Shown here one piece after another: positions 35,173 through 43,513 of a stretch of 64,000 nt of DNA; within the stretch, counting starts at the first letter, position 1; each line of letters starts with the position of its first letter. The stretch spans positions 744,001 to 808,000 of the forward strand of contig NZ_JARFIK010000002.1 of the NCBI RefSeq assembly GCF_029076695.1, read 5' to 3'. The position numbers were made by a program, and so were the translations under genes. This DNA is from Adlercreutzia equolifaciens. GTDB lineage: Bacteria; Actinomycetota; Coriobacteriia; Coriobacteriales; Eggerthellaceae. The notes under the pieces are model-generated. The model ran no database searches, had not been told where the DNA came from, and was given only the letters and a program-made list of their open reading frames with translations.

Positions 35173-35200
35173 GAGAAAAGGGCCCGTGGGCCCTTTTCTC
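35173..35200. terminator. Bidirectional terminator
   Basis: Perfect 12-bp stem GAGAAAAGGGCC / GGCCCTTTTCTC with loop CGTG, 30 bp downstream of the minus-strand ligase stop. Confidence 0.75.
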
Positions 35201-35230
35201 TTGCTGGTGGATGGTTGTCTGGACTCTGTG

Positions 35231-36868
35231 CTAGATCTCGCTTTCCATGCGGGCCTTCAGCTCTTGGGCCAGCACGAAGCGCTTTACCTTGCCCGTGGCG
35301 GTGACGGGGATCTCGGCGATGACCTCGACGCGCTCGGGCCACAGACGCTTGGCGATGTGTTTGGTCTGCAGGTAGGCGATGAGATCCTCCTTGCTGGGCG
35401 GGTTCAGGGGATCGGCGGGCACGATGAAGGTGCAGATGCGCTCGCCCAGGCGCTCGTCGGGCATGCCGATGGTGGCGCTCGTGACCAGGCCCGGGCAGCC
35501 GATCAGGTCGTCGTCCACCTCGCGGGCCGAGATGTTCTCGCCGCCGCGGATGATGACCTCCTTCTTACGGCCGTTGATGCGAATGCGGCCCTCCTCGTCC
35601 TGGTAGCACAAGTCGCCGCTGAAGAACCAGCCCTCGTCGTCGAGGGACTCGTCGGTGCGGTCACGCTCGTTCAGATAGCCCACGAACATATGGGGGCCGC
35701 GGGAGATTTCCTCGCCCTGAACGCCGCGCTCCACCTCGTTGCCGAACTCGTCGACCACGCGCACCTCGATGCCCTCGAAGGGCACGCCGGACCAGGCGCC
35801 GTTCCATTCGATGCAGTTCGCCGGCGGCACGTAGACGTGGGGGCAGCTTTCCGTGGAGCCGTAGATCTCGCAGAGCAGAATGCCGTGCTTGTAGGCCAGC
35901 TCGATGAGCGAGGCGGGGAGGGGAGCGCCGCCGCAGCCGAAGAGGTTCAGCGTCTCGAACTTGAGGCTGTCGTCGGCCTCCAGCACGTTGAGCATGTCGT
36001 AGATGAAGGGCGTCGCCGACATGGACCAGGTGACCCCTTCGCGGTTCATCAGCTCGATGGCCTCGCGAGGATGGAAGTCCTGCTGAAGCACGGAGCGGCC
36101 GCCCAGAAGCATGGGGGAGATGAGGCCGTGGAAAAAGCCCGTGGCATGGTTCAGCGGCGAGGGCATGAACATGACGTCGTGGCTCGTGCGCAGAAGCTCG
36201 CGGGTGAAGACGCGCTCCGAGAACAGAATGTTGTTGTGGGTGAGCATGGCCTGCTTGGGCTTGCCCGTGGTGCCCGAGGTGGGCAGGATGCATGCCACGG
36301 AGTCGGCCGAGACGTTCGGGTACTCCGTCAGTGGCTCGCAGGTGGCAAAGATGTCCTCGAAGGTGGGCAAATCGCTGTGGCTCGGGGCCACCTTGGCCAG
36401 GACGGCAATGGCCTTCAAGGACGGAATTTGGTCGCGGACCGAGAGGATCTGGGCCTCGTAGTCCACATTGTGGGAGAACGTGGGCGCCAGGTAAGCGCGG
36501 GAGCCCACCAGGTTCATGGCGTACTCCAGGTCCACGTCGTTGTAGTTGCGCGGCACCGGGTGCAGCACGCCGCCCGCCTTGAGCACGGCCACGTAGGCAA
36601 TGCAGAACTCGGCCCAGGTGGGGAACTGCAGCGTAACGACATCGCCGGGCTCGATGCCCTGGGCCACCAGCCACGCGGCGAGACGCGAGGCCTTGTCGTC
36701 GATCTCACCGTAGGTGTAGCGGGCGCCTTGGTCGTCGCAGACGTACTCCTGCTCGGCCAGGGCCGCTGCCTGGCGATGCCACACATCGGCGATGGTGTCC
36801 TCGGTCCAGTACCCTTGCTCGTAGTACTTCTTCTTCTGGTCTTCGTTGATTTTCAGATCATCAATCAT
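35231..36868 (-). CDS. FadK-like AMP-forming acyl-CoA ligase, copy 1
   Basis: The 545-residue ligase has the adenylation blocks PTSGTTGKPKQAMLTHNN, LFGCGGAPLPASL, YGSTESCPH, SGDLCYQDEEGRI and the C-terminal TATGKVKRF with the catalytic lysine. It resembles the anaerobic E. coli ligase FadK along its length, including the N-terminal GYWTEDTIADVW and GATPF-Y-YDLLNVLE-like segments. It is a tandem paralogue of the next gene upstream, with 127 bp between them. AGAAGGGGC precedes the ATG. Chain length or aromatic preference cannot be read from sequence. Confidence 0.87.
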   Translation of the reverse strand: MIDDLKINEDQKKKYYEQGYWTEDTIADVWHRQAAALAEQEYVCDDQGARYTYGEIDDKASRLAAWLVAQGIEPGDVVTLQFPTWAEFCIAYVAVLKAGGVLHPVPRNYNDVDLEYAMNLVGSRAYLAPTFSHNVDYEAQILSVRDQIPSLKAIAVLAKVAPSHSDLPTFEDIFATCEPLTEYPNVSADSVACILPTSGTTGKPKQAMLTHNNILFSERVFTRELLRTSHDVMFMPSPLNHATGFFHGLISPMLLGGRSVLQQDFHPREAIELMNREGVTWSMSATPFIYDMLNVLEADDSLKFETLNLFGCGGAPLPASLIELAYKHGILLCEIYGSTESCPHVYVPPANCIEWNGAWSGVPFEGIEVRVVDEFGNEVERGVQGEEISRGPHMFVGYLNERDRTDESLDDEGWFFSGDLCYQDEEGRIRINGRKKEVIIRGGENISAREVDDDLIGCPGLVTSATIGMPDERLGERICTFIVPADPLNPPSKEDLIAYLQTKHIAKRLWPERVEVIAEIPVTATGKVKRFVLAQELKARMESEI

Positions 36869-36995
36869 GCCAGCCCCTTCTGACTTCTCTCTTTTCGGCC
36901 TTCCTCCCCAAGAGCCGAATTACCCTGTTGACACTATGATACCTACGTTTGACCTCGCTGATCATCGTAGGTGGGCGTGCTTCGATAGGAATGTT

Positions 36996-38639
36996 CTATG
37001 AGACTTCGGCGGCCATGCGACTTGCCAGCTCGTCGGTGAGCACATTGCGCCGCACCTTGCCCATGAGCGTCTTGGGGATCTCCTCGATGATCTCGATGCG
37101 CTCGGGCCACAGGCGCTTCGGAACGCCCTTCTCCGCCAGGTAGCCCGTGACGCTTTCAAGGGTGGGCACCGCGTCGCCGAGGGGCGCCACGAAGGTGCAG
37201 ATGCGCTCGCCCAGACGATCGTCGGGCATGCCGATGGTGGCGGACTCGCCCACGCCGGGGCAACCTACCAAGTTGTCGTCGATCTCGCGAGCCGACAGGT
37301 TCTCGCCACCGCGGATGATGATCTCCTTGCGGCGGCCGTTGATGCGGATGCGTCCCTGCTCGTCCATGTAGCCCAGGTCGCCCGAGAACCACCAGCCGTC
37401 GTCGTTCAAGGCGCGATCGGTGCGCTCCGGCTCGTTCAGGTAGCCTACGAACTGGTGCGGTCCGCGGCTGATGTGCTCGCCCTGGACGCCGGGGGCCACG
37501 TCGTTGCCCTGCTCGTCCACGTAGCGTACCTCGATGCCCTCGAAGGGCACGCCGGACCAGTCGCCGTTCCATTCCACGCACTTGCTGGGCGGCACGTAGA
37601 TGTGCGGGCAGCTTTCCGTGGAGCCGAAAATCTCGCAGAGAAGAATGTTATGGCGATGGGCGCGGTCGATGAGGGCGCCGGGCACGGGAGCACCGCCGCA
37701 GGAATGCAGCACGTAGGTGGGAATGGACTCGTCGGGATGAGCATCCAGGTACTTCAGAATGTCGTAGATGAACGGGGTGGAGCACATGGACCAGGTGGCG
37801 TTCTCGGCGTTGATGAGCTTGATGGCGCTCTCTACGTCGAAGTCCTGCATGAGCACCGAGCGACCGCCCAGAAGCATGGGGGAGAGCAGGCCATGGAAGA
37901 AGCCCACCGCGTGGTTGAGCGGCGCGGGCATCCACATGACGTCATTCTCCGTGCGCTCGAGGCCCTTCACGAACACCCCCTCCGAGAAGAGGATGTTGTT
38001 GTGGGTGAGCATGACCTCCTTGGGTTTGCCCGTGGTGCCCGAGGTAGACAGCAGGCAGGCCACCTCGTCGGACTTGACCGGCGGATAGCTGGCCAGAGGT
38101 TCGGTGGAGGCGACGATCTCGTTGATGGTGGGCAGCGTGCTGCCCACGGCCTTCGGGGCCTTCTTGTCCACCAGGGCAATGGCCTTCAGCGTGGGAATGT
38201 CGTCGGCAATGGAAAGGATCTGCTCCTCGTAGTTCACGCCGTGGAAATAGGTAGGGCCGATGTAGGCCTTCGAGCCCACCAGGTTCATGGCGTAGGTCAA
38301 ATCGGCGCCGTTGAAGTTGCGGGCCAGGGATTGGATGACCGCGCCGGCCTTGAAGCAGGCTACATAGGCAATGCAGAACTCGGCCCAGTTGGGGAACTGC
38401 AGGGTCACCACATCGCCCGATTCGATGCCCTGGTCCACGAGCCACGCGGCCAGGCGGCTGGCGGCATCGTCGATCTCGCCATAGGTATAGCGTGCACCCT
38501 GGTCGTCGGCGACGTACTCGTCATCTCGATGGGCGGCTGCTTGGCGGTCCCAGACATCACGGATGGTGTCTTCGGTCCAGTACCCCTTCTCGTAGTACTT
38601 CTTCCGCTGCTCCTCGTTGATCTTCAGATCGGTGATCAT
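36996..38639 (-). CDS. FadK-like AMP-forming acyl-CoA ligase, copy 2
   Basis: The 547-residue ligase is clearly homologous to the adjacent copy from end to end (identical blocks include YTYGEIDD, GDVVTLQFP, EYGSTESCPH-like, SGVPFEGIEVR and INGRKKE/INGRRKE). It carries STSGTTGKPKEV, SGDLGYMDEQGRI and TLMGKVRRN. The pair looks like a duplication followed by divergence in the acyl-binding region, giving two substrate ranges. AAGGAAGG lies upstream of the ATG. A 396-bp AT-rich gap separates it from the divergent crotonase, apart from an AATTTTT-rich stretch without a clear operator. Confidence 0.87.
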   Translation of the reverse strand: MITDLKINEEQRKKYYEKGYWTEDTIRDVWDRQAAAHRDDEYVADDQGARYTYGEIDDAASRLAAWLVDQGIESGDVVTLQFPNWAEFCIAYVACFKAGAVIQSLARNFNGADLTYAMNLVGSKAYIGPTYFHGVNYEEQILSIADDIPTLKAIALVDKKAPKAVGSTLPTINEIVASTEPLASYPPVKSDEVACLLSTSGTTGKPKEVMLTHNNILFSEGVFVKGLERTENDVMWMPAPLNHAVGFFHGLLSPMLLGGRSVLMQDFDVESAIKLINAENATWSMCSTPFIYDILKYLDAHPDESIPTYVLHSCGGAPVPGALIDRAHRHNILLCEIFGSTESCPHIYVPPSKCVEWNGDWSGVPFEGIEVRYVDEQGNDVAPGVQGEHISRGPHQFVGYLNEPERTDRALNDDGWWFSGDLGYMDEQGRIRINGRRKEIIIRGGENLSAREIDDNLVGCPGVGESATIGMPDDRLGERICTFVAPLGDAVPTLESVTGYLAEKGVPKRLWPERIEIIEEIPKTLMGKVRRNVLTDELASRMAAEVS

Positions 38640-39035
38640 AGGCTTCCTTCCTTAAGAGAACCTTCAATCTAAAAGCAGTCGACTGCCGCTCCGTTGGACT
38701 TCCCTGAGAAGCCTTCAAGTAATGCGAAGCAAGCCGTCCGCCGATAGCCCACGAGTTGTTGCTTGCTTTCAGCATACAAACTTGTATGTGGGACAAACAG
38801 TGTAAAATGAGAAAAGATTATTGGAAGAAGCGATACTTCAATAGAGCTCAGCAATACCAGCGAGAAATTTACCCCACACTTTTTAATAATTGTGTATCTA
38901 AAAGGACAAAGATTAATTTTTGTCCGTGGAAATAGCGTTCGAATCCAGGCATGATAAGAGCAAAGCTTGACGGAACGGGAATTCCGATGGGCTAAATCAA
39001 CCAACTTGAGTAAAGGTTTGAGAAAGGGGTTTTAC

Positions 39036-39914
39036 ATGAGCGTGTACCAGGAGGCTTATCATCTTCCCGAGTTCACCTACGACTACGAGAAGCTGAAGAT
39101 CGAGCAGCGCGGCCCGGTCTACATTTGCTCCTTCAACGACGCCGGCAACCTGAATGCCATGTCCTACGCTCAGATGGCGGAGTTCAACGACTTCCTCATC
39201 AAGGTGCGCATGGACAAGGATTGCCGCGTGATCGTGCTGACCGGCGAGGGCAAGTCCTTCTGCGCCGGCTTCAACCTGAACGACCTCGCGCTCGAGCCCC
39301 CCGAGGACATGGGCCGCATCCAGCGTGACTTCTACATCATGCAGCGTATGTGCTCCGACCAGATCGTGAACATGCGTCGCTGCGAGCAGCCCATCATCGG
39401 CGCCCTGAAGGGCTTCGCCGTGGGCGGTGGCCTGTCCATCTCCTGCGCTTGCGACATGCGCATCCTGGGCGAGTCCTACAAGATGAACGCCGGCTACCTG
39501 TCCATCGGCTACACCGGCACCGACATGGGCGGCGCCTTCTTCCTCCCGAAGATCGTGGGCTATGCTCGCGCTTGCGAGATCCTCATGAACCCCCGTCGTT
39601 TCGACGCTCAGAAGCTGCTGGAGTGGGGCTTCGCCAACCAGGTCGTGGCCGACGACGACGTGCTTGAGACCGCCGTGGCCCTGGCCGAGGAGATCTGCCG
39701 CGAGACCGCTCCGTTCGGTCTGCGCCTGACCAAGGAGTGCCTGCAGTCCTCGCTCGACGGCACCTCCTTCGAGAACGTCATCAAGATGGAGAACCGCAAC
39801 CAGGTTCTGGCCTCCAACACCAACGACGGCATCATGGGCACCCTGAAGATGAACCCGAAGAACCGCGAGGACGTGAAGGCCAACCCCGAGAAGTACGCCT
39901 TCCACAACATGTAA
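39036..39914 (+). CDS. Crotonase-family protein lacking the hydratase glutamates
   Basis: The 292-residue protein has the crotonase fold motifs KSFCAGFNL and GFAVGGGLSISCACDMR. At the two positions that hold catalytic Glu in hydratases (Glu115/Glu135 in the CaiD-like protein of this window) it has Ser134 and Tyr154. A nearby Asp163 in TGTDMGGAFFLPK resembles, with a one-residue offset, the Asp of dienoyl-CoA isomerases and is typical of a distinct crotonase subfamily. It is therefore more likely an isomerase or another thioester-chemistry enzyme than a hydratase. AGAAAGGGG precedes the ATG at 39036. It faces the two acyl-CoA ligases. Confidence 0.78.
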   Translation: MSVYQEAYHLPEFTYDYEKLKIEQRGPVYICSFNDAGNLNAMSYAQMAEFNDFLIKVRMDKDCRVIVLTGEGKSFCAGFNLNDLALEPPEDMGRIQRDFYIMQRMCSDQIVNMRRCEQPIIGALKGFAVGGGLSISCACDMRILGESYKMNAGYLSIGYTGTDMGGAFFLPKIVGYARACEILMNPRRFDAQKLLEWGFANQVVADDDVLETAVALAEEICRETAPFGLRLTKECLQSSLDGTSFENVIKMENRNQVLASNTNDGIMGTLKMNPKNREDVKANPEKYAFHNM

Positions 39915-39945
39915 GAGTTCGGACGAGGATAATCGTTCGTACCTT

Positions 39946-39980
39946 GAGAGCCCCGATGCCGCATGGCCGGGGCTCTCTTT
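39946..39980 (+). terminator. Rho-independent terminator
   Basis: Stem GAGAGCCCCG / CGGGGCTCTC with a 12-nt loop followed by TTTCTT, 32 bp after the crotonase stop. Confidence 0.85.
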
Positions 39981-40004
39981 CTTGTTTGGGGCTCTTCCGG
40001 GGTC

Positions 40005-40150
40005 GGGCTACCGGTTAGTGCTCAGTCGCTCAAACAGTCCTCGCTTTGGAAAACAGTCCAGTGGACTGTTTTCGTTGCGTGTCGGCGCCCGAGCGAAGCG
40101 AGGAAGTACCCTTGGGGTGAACTCGCTTGGTGAGCACCACCCGGTACCCC
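40005..40150. repeat. Covarying cruciform element, copy E3
   Basis: Longest copy. Outer arms ACCGG..GTGCTCA and TGAGCAC..CCGGT pair at 13 of 15 positions; the inner hairpin has 12-bp arms (GAAAACAGTCCA / TGGACTGTTTTC, 40049-40073). The conserved CGCTCAAACAGTCCTCGC lies between, and an extra GAGCGAAGCGAGG segment follows the hairpin. Confidence 0.78.
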
Positions 40151-40199
40151 TCTACACTCAGCCTTAGCTGAATAACCAGAGAGTTTTGAAAGGAACGCT

Positions 40200-40817
40200 A
40201 TGAAAGTATTGGGAATCAATGGGAGCCATCGGCCGGGGAAGGGGACGGCGGCGCTGCTGAAGGCGGCGCTGGACGCGGCGGCCGAGGCGGGCGCGTCGAC
40301 CGAGCTCGTGGAATTGGCGCAGCTCGACATTCAATTCTGCATCGGCTGCAATGCCTGTTTGGGGCGCACCAGCTGCACGCTGTCCGATGACATGAACGAT
40401 CTGTACGAGAAGATGCGCGATGCCGATGCCATTCTGCTGGCCTCGCCGGACTACTTCGGTACGGTCAGTGCGCGCATGAAGAACTTCATGGACCGCACCC
40501 GTCCCTTCCATATGGTGGAGAACGTGCTCAAGGGGAAGCTGGGCGGCGGCTTGGCCACCGCTGGTCTGAACAACTGCGGCGCCGAGGGCACGCTGGAGCT
40601 CATCGATCATTGGCTGGCCACCCATGAGATGATCGCCGTGCATCCGCGCCCCAAGGGCCCGGTGCTGGCGCCGGGTGCCATTGCCACGGGCTTTGCCGGC
40701 CTGGACGAGGAGGGGCGCCCGCAGTGGCGTTCGGTGAAGGCCGATCCCATCGGCTTCGATCTGGCCCGTCAGATGGGCCTTGATGTGGTAGAAATGGGAA
40801 CGCGCCTGGGGTATTGA
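40200..40817 (+). CDS. NAD(P)H-dependent FMN reductase / iron-sulfur flavoprotein-like
   Basis: The 205-residue flavodoxin-fold protein starts MKVLGINGSHRPGKGTAALL, the FMN-phosphate loop of the NADPH-dependent FMN reductase family, and has ASPDYFGTVSARMKNFMDR. A Cys set (Cys47, Cys50, Cys53, Cys59 in FCIGCNACLGRTSC) resembles the compact motif of iron-sulfur flavoproteins, so it may carry a [4Fe-4S] cluster. GAAAGGA lies upstream of the ATG. It converges on the ferredoxin-flavoprotein genes and could be a cytoplasmic electron supplier; that link is inferred. Confidence 0.75.
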   Translation: MKVLGINGSHRPGKGTAALLKAALDAAAEAGASTELVELAQLDIQFCIGCNACLGRTSCTLSDDMNDLYEKMRDADAILLASPDYFGTVSARMKNFMDRTRPFHMVENVLKGKLGGGLATAGLNNCGAEGTLELIDHWLATHEMIAVHPRPKGPVLAPGAIATGFAGLDEEGRPQWRSVKADPIGFDLARQMGLDVVEMGTRLGY

Positions 40818-40880
40818 TCCCGAAGCGCGTTCTTAAGCCCAACTTCGCGTGCGGTTGCGCGCGAAGCTCCCGGAGGATAG

Positions 40881-40931
40881 AAAAAAGAGGAGTCGGCTCG
40901 ATCGCCAGGGAGGATGCGGTCGGGCCGACTC
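40881..40931 (-). terminator. Minus-strand terminator
   Basis: Arms GAGTCGGC (40890-40897) and GCCGACTC (40924-40931) flank a 26-nt loop and are followed on the minus strand by a T-run (TTTTTT). It lies 12 bp past the ferredoxin stop. Confidence 0.65.
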
Positions 40932-40943
40932 TGTTGAAAGGGG

Positions 40944-41297
40944 CTATTTACCGCTCCAGCCGCCTGACTTGTCGCCGCCCTCGGCCTCCTTGGCCGCGGC
41001 CTCTTCGGCCGACTTCTCGGGCTGGGCGATGGTGGCTTCCTTGACGGAATCCGGCGTGACCGAGTCGGGCACGGCCGCGCGGGCCGCAGCATTCACCATA
41101 GAGGTCTGGTAGTAGCTCATATCCAAAGAGCGTCCCTGGCACCCCATATAGCACTGGCCGCAGCTCTGGCAGTTCTCGGGGTAGGCGATGACCGACTTGT
41201 TGTTGTCGGTGTCGAAGCGGAACACGTCCATGGGACATACGGTCACGCAGTGCTGGCAACCGATGCAATTGTTCAAATCGTAGCGTACAACGCTCAT
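40944..41297 (-). CDS. Two-cluster [4Fe-4S] ferredoxin-type subunit
   Basis: The 117-residue protein has two four-cysteine motifs, CIGCQHCVTVCP and CQSCGQCYMGCQ, then an acidic low-complexity C-terminal tail. It resembles the AprB-like/ferredoxin partners of fumarate-reductase-type flavoproteins. There is no signal peptide. GGAAAGGAGAAG precedes the ATG at 41297. It is only 19 bp downstream of the Tat flavoprotein gene on the same strand, so the two are probably one complex, with the ferredoxin carried out of the cell folded on its Tat-bearing partner. Confidence 0.85.
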   Translation of the reverse strand: MSVVRYDLNNCIGCQHCVTVCPMDVFRFDTDNNKSVIAYPENCQSCGQCYMGCQGRSLDMSYYQTSMVNAAARAAVPDSVTPDSVKEATIAQPEKSAEEAAAKEAEGGDKSGGWSGK

Positions 41298-41316
41298 ATC
41301 TCTTCTCCTTTCCTGC

Positions 41317-43308
41317 CTATTTTCCCCAGCCGCCGGTCGACTCTTCCTCGGGCAGGCCCTTGGCCTTCGCCTCGCCGGGGAAGCGCACGGCGTAACGGGT
41401 GGCGTAGTCCTGCTTGGTGTCGCCAACCCAGTCCTGCTTGAGCGGCACGCGGTCGATGACCATGTCGCCCTTGTCGCCCTTGGTGATGGTGATATAGCAC
41501 AGGAAGTTGTCGTCGTCGCGATAGGGGAAGTCGCTGCGGTAGTGGGCGCCGCGGCTCTCCTGGCGCTCCAGGCTCGCGCGCAGCTTCATCTCGGCGGAGA
41601 GCACCTTGTGCTTCATCTCGATGCACAGGCGCTGCTGGTGCGGGTTGGTGGCCTGCAGCTTGGGAACCACCTTGTCGCGCATCTGCTGCACCTGGGTGAG
41701 GGCGGCCTTCAGCGCCGGCTCGCTCTTGTCCACCAGTACCCAGAAGGGCGACATGATGCCATGGAGCTCGTCGCGGGCCCAGTCGGGGCTGAAGCCCTTC
41801 TCCTGGTTGAGCGGCGCCTCGATCTCGGCCTTCACCGCGTCGATGGTGTCCTGGGGCACCTTGCCGGACGTGGAGGCGCTGGCAGCGTACTTGGCCGCGG
41901 CCTCACCGGCGATGTGGCCCTGGATGGAGGTGAAGTTCGACGTGAAGCCCACGCCCACGGGGTAGGCGGAGCCGGTCACGGCGCAGCCGTTGATACCGTC
42001 GCCGGCCACCCACAGGCCCGGAATGCCCGTAGCGCCCTCGACGTCGTCCAGGCCGCAGAACACGCCGCCGGAGAAGTGGGACTGCATGCCCACGGCAGCG
42101 CCGTAGCAGTCGCCCTTGGGCTTGGGGGACAGCATCTTGCCGATGCGGATATCGTCCTCGTTGCCCGACAGCGTGCCGCCGCGGCGGCCGATGTCGGCAG
42201 CGGCCTGATCCTCGATGTTGGTGCCGTCGTTCACGGCCATACCGTCGATGGTGCCCGTCACGCGGGCCACTACCATGGCCTTCTCCTTGCCGGTGGCGTA
42301 GCTTTCCGCCGTGTCGGCGGTAATGTCGCCGCCGCACAGCCAGATGTTCTCCAGCCAGTCCCACTGATTGTCCACGAAGGAGTTGCCCGAAGCATAGGAG
42401 GTGGTGACGTGGAAGTCATCGAACTCCTTGTTGGCAATGGGCAGGCCCAGGTTGTAGGCAATGTACTCGCCGTCGAAGGTGTTGCCGCCAACCGGGTAGC
42501 CGGTGGGCTTGTAGCAGCCGCCGCCCATGGCCATAATCACGGATTTGGCGTTGAAGGTAACCAGCGTGCCGGACGGGACATGGAAGCCCACGGCGCCGCA
42601 GACCGCATCGCCGTCGCGTGCCACATCCACCACCATGGTGAAGGGCGCTACCTCGATGCCGGCCTCCTCGATGAGCGGAAGCCAGCGGGCATGACGGTCA
42701 ACGCTGGCATTGGCGTCGTAGTAGCCCTGGAAATCCAGATCGTTCCAGTACTCGGTGTCGGCGCAGCGATCGTAGCGATCCATCAGGCCCCAGTCGGCCA
42801 GGCGCTGGTAGGTCTCCTTGGAGTGGTCGATCCACATCTGGTACCAGTTCTGGTTTACCAGATACTCGCCGCCCATGGTGATGGCCTTCTTGAAGGCATC
42901 GGCGTCGTCGCCCATATCGGGATCGAACCAACGGTGGGAGCTGGGCCACGGAGACAGGCCGGAATAACCCGGGTTGCCCTTGTCCACCATGACGACGCTG
43001 GCGCCGGCGTCCTTGGCGGCCATGGCCGCGTTCAGGCCGGCGAAACCGCCGCCGATGACGAGCACGTCGCAGTCGTAGGTGGTCTTCTCGGGAGCCGCGG
43101 CCGCCGGGATAGCCAACTCGGTGGTGACGCGCGTCTCGCCCGATGCCGCATCGCCCGTTGCGGCGGTGTCGGTTTTCTCAGACGCCTCCTGGGGAGCGCA
43201 GCCGGACAAAGCCATAAGGCCCAATCCGCCGGCAGCCAGGCTGCCGGCGCGCAGGAAAGCGCGGCGAGACAGACCATCGGAGCGAGATTCGTCCATGAAG
43301 TTACTCAT
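41317..43308 (-). CDS. Tat-exported FAD-dependent reductase (fumarate reductase/AprA-like flavoprotein)
   Basis: The 663-residue protein begins with a Tat signal (SRRAFLRAG, residues 14-22) and a lipobox (LSGC, Cys37), then an FAD fold (VLVIGGGFAGLNAAMAA). The C-terminal helical domain has ESRGAHYRSDFPYRDD, the segment common to fumarate reductase, succinate dehydrogenase and APS reductase flavoproteins. It is predicted to act outside the membrane as a lipoprotein that reduces an organic acceptor. GGAAGGA lies upstream of the ATG. The membrane LuxR gene precedes it and the ferredoxin follows. The acceptor is unknown. Confidence 0.85.
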   Translation of the reverse strand: MSNFMDESRSDGLSRRAFLRAGSLAAGGLGLMALSGCAPQEASEKTDTAATGDAASGETRVTTELAIPAAAAPEKTTYDCDVLVIGGGFAGLNAAMAAKDAGASVVMVDKGNPGYSGLSPWPSSHRWFDPDMGDDADAFKKAITMGGEYLVNQNWYQMWIDHSKETYQRLADWGLMDRYDRCADTEYWNDLDFQGYYDANASVDRHARWLPLIEEAGIEVAPFTMVVDVARDGDAVCGAVGFHVPSGTLVTFNAKSVIMAMGGGCYKPTGYPVGGNTFDGEYIAYNLGLPIANKEFDDFHVTTSYASGNSFVDNQWDWLENIWLCGGDITADTAESYATGKEKAMVVARVTGTIDGMAVNDGTNIEDQAAADIGRRGGTLSGNEDDIRIGKMLSPKPKGDCYGAAVGMQSHFSGGVFCGLDDVEGATGIPGLWVAGDGINGCAVTGSAYPVGVGFTSNFTSIQGHIAGEAAAKYAASASTSGKVPQDTIDAVKAEIEAPLNQEKGFSPDWARDELHGIMSPFWVLVDKSEPALKAALTQVQQMRDKVVPKLQATNPHQQRLCIEMKHKVLSAEMKLRASLERQESRGAHYRSDFPYRDDDNFLCYITITKGDKGDMVIDRVPLKQDWVGDTKQDYATRYAVRFPGEAKAKGLPEEESTGGWGK

Positions 43309-43513
43309 GTATCCATCCTTCCTTCATTGTGCAAACAGCCGGTATCCTCAAACCGGCCACGGCGAAAGCTTGGCTGCTTCCGTCGTGGGAAGAACTATGG
43401 ATAAATGGTGGGGAAGGGACAACCGTCCAAAGGGACAAATCTGGTTTAGCCCAGGGTGTAGCGCCTAGACTAAACGAACAACTCCCAGGTAGAATAACAG
43501 ATTTGACAAGAAA

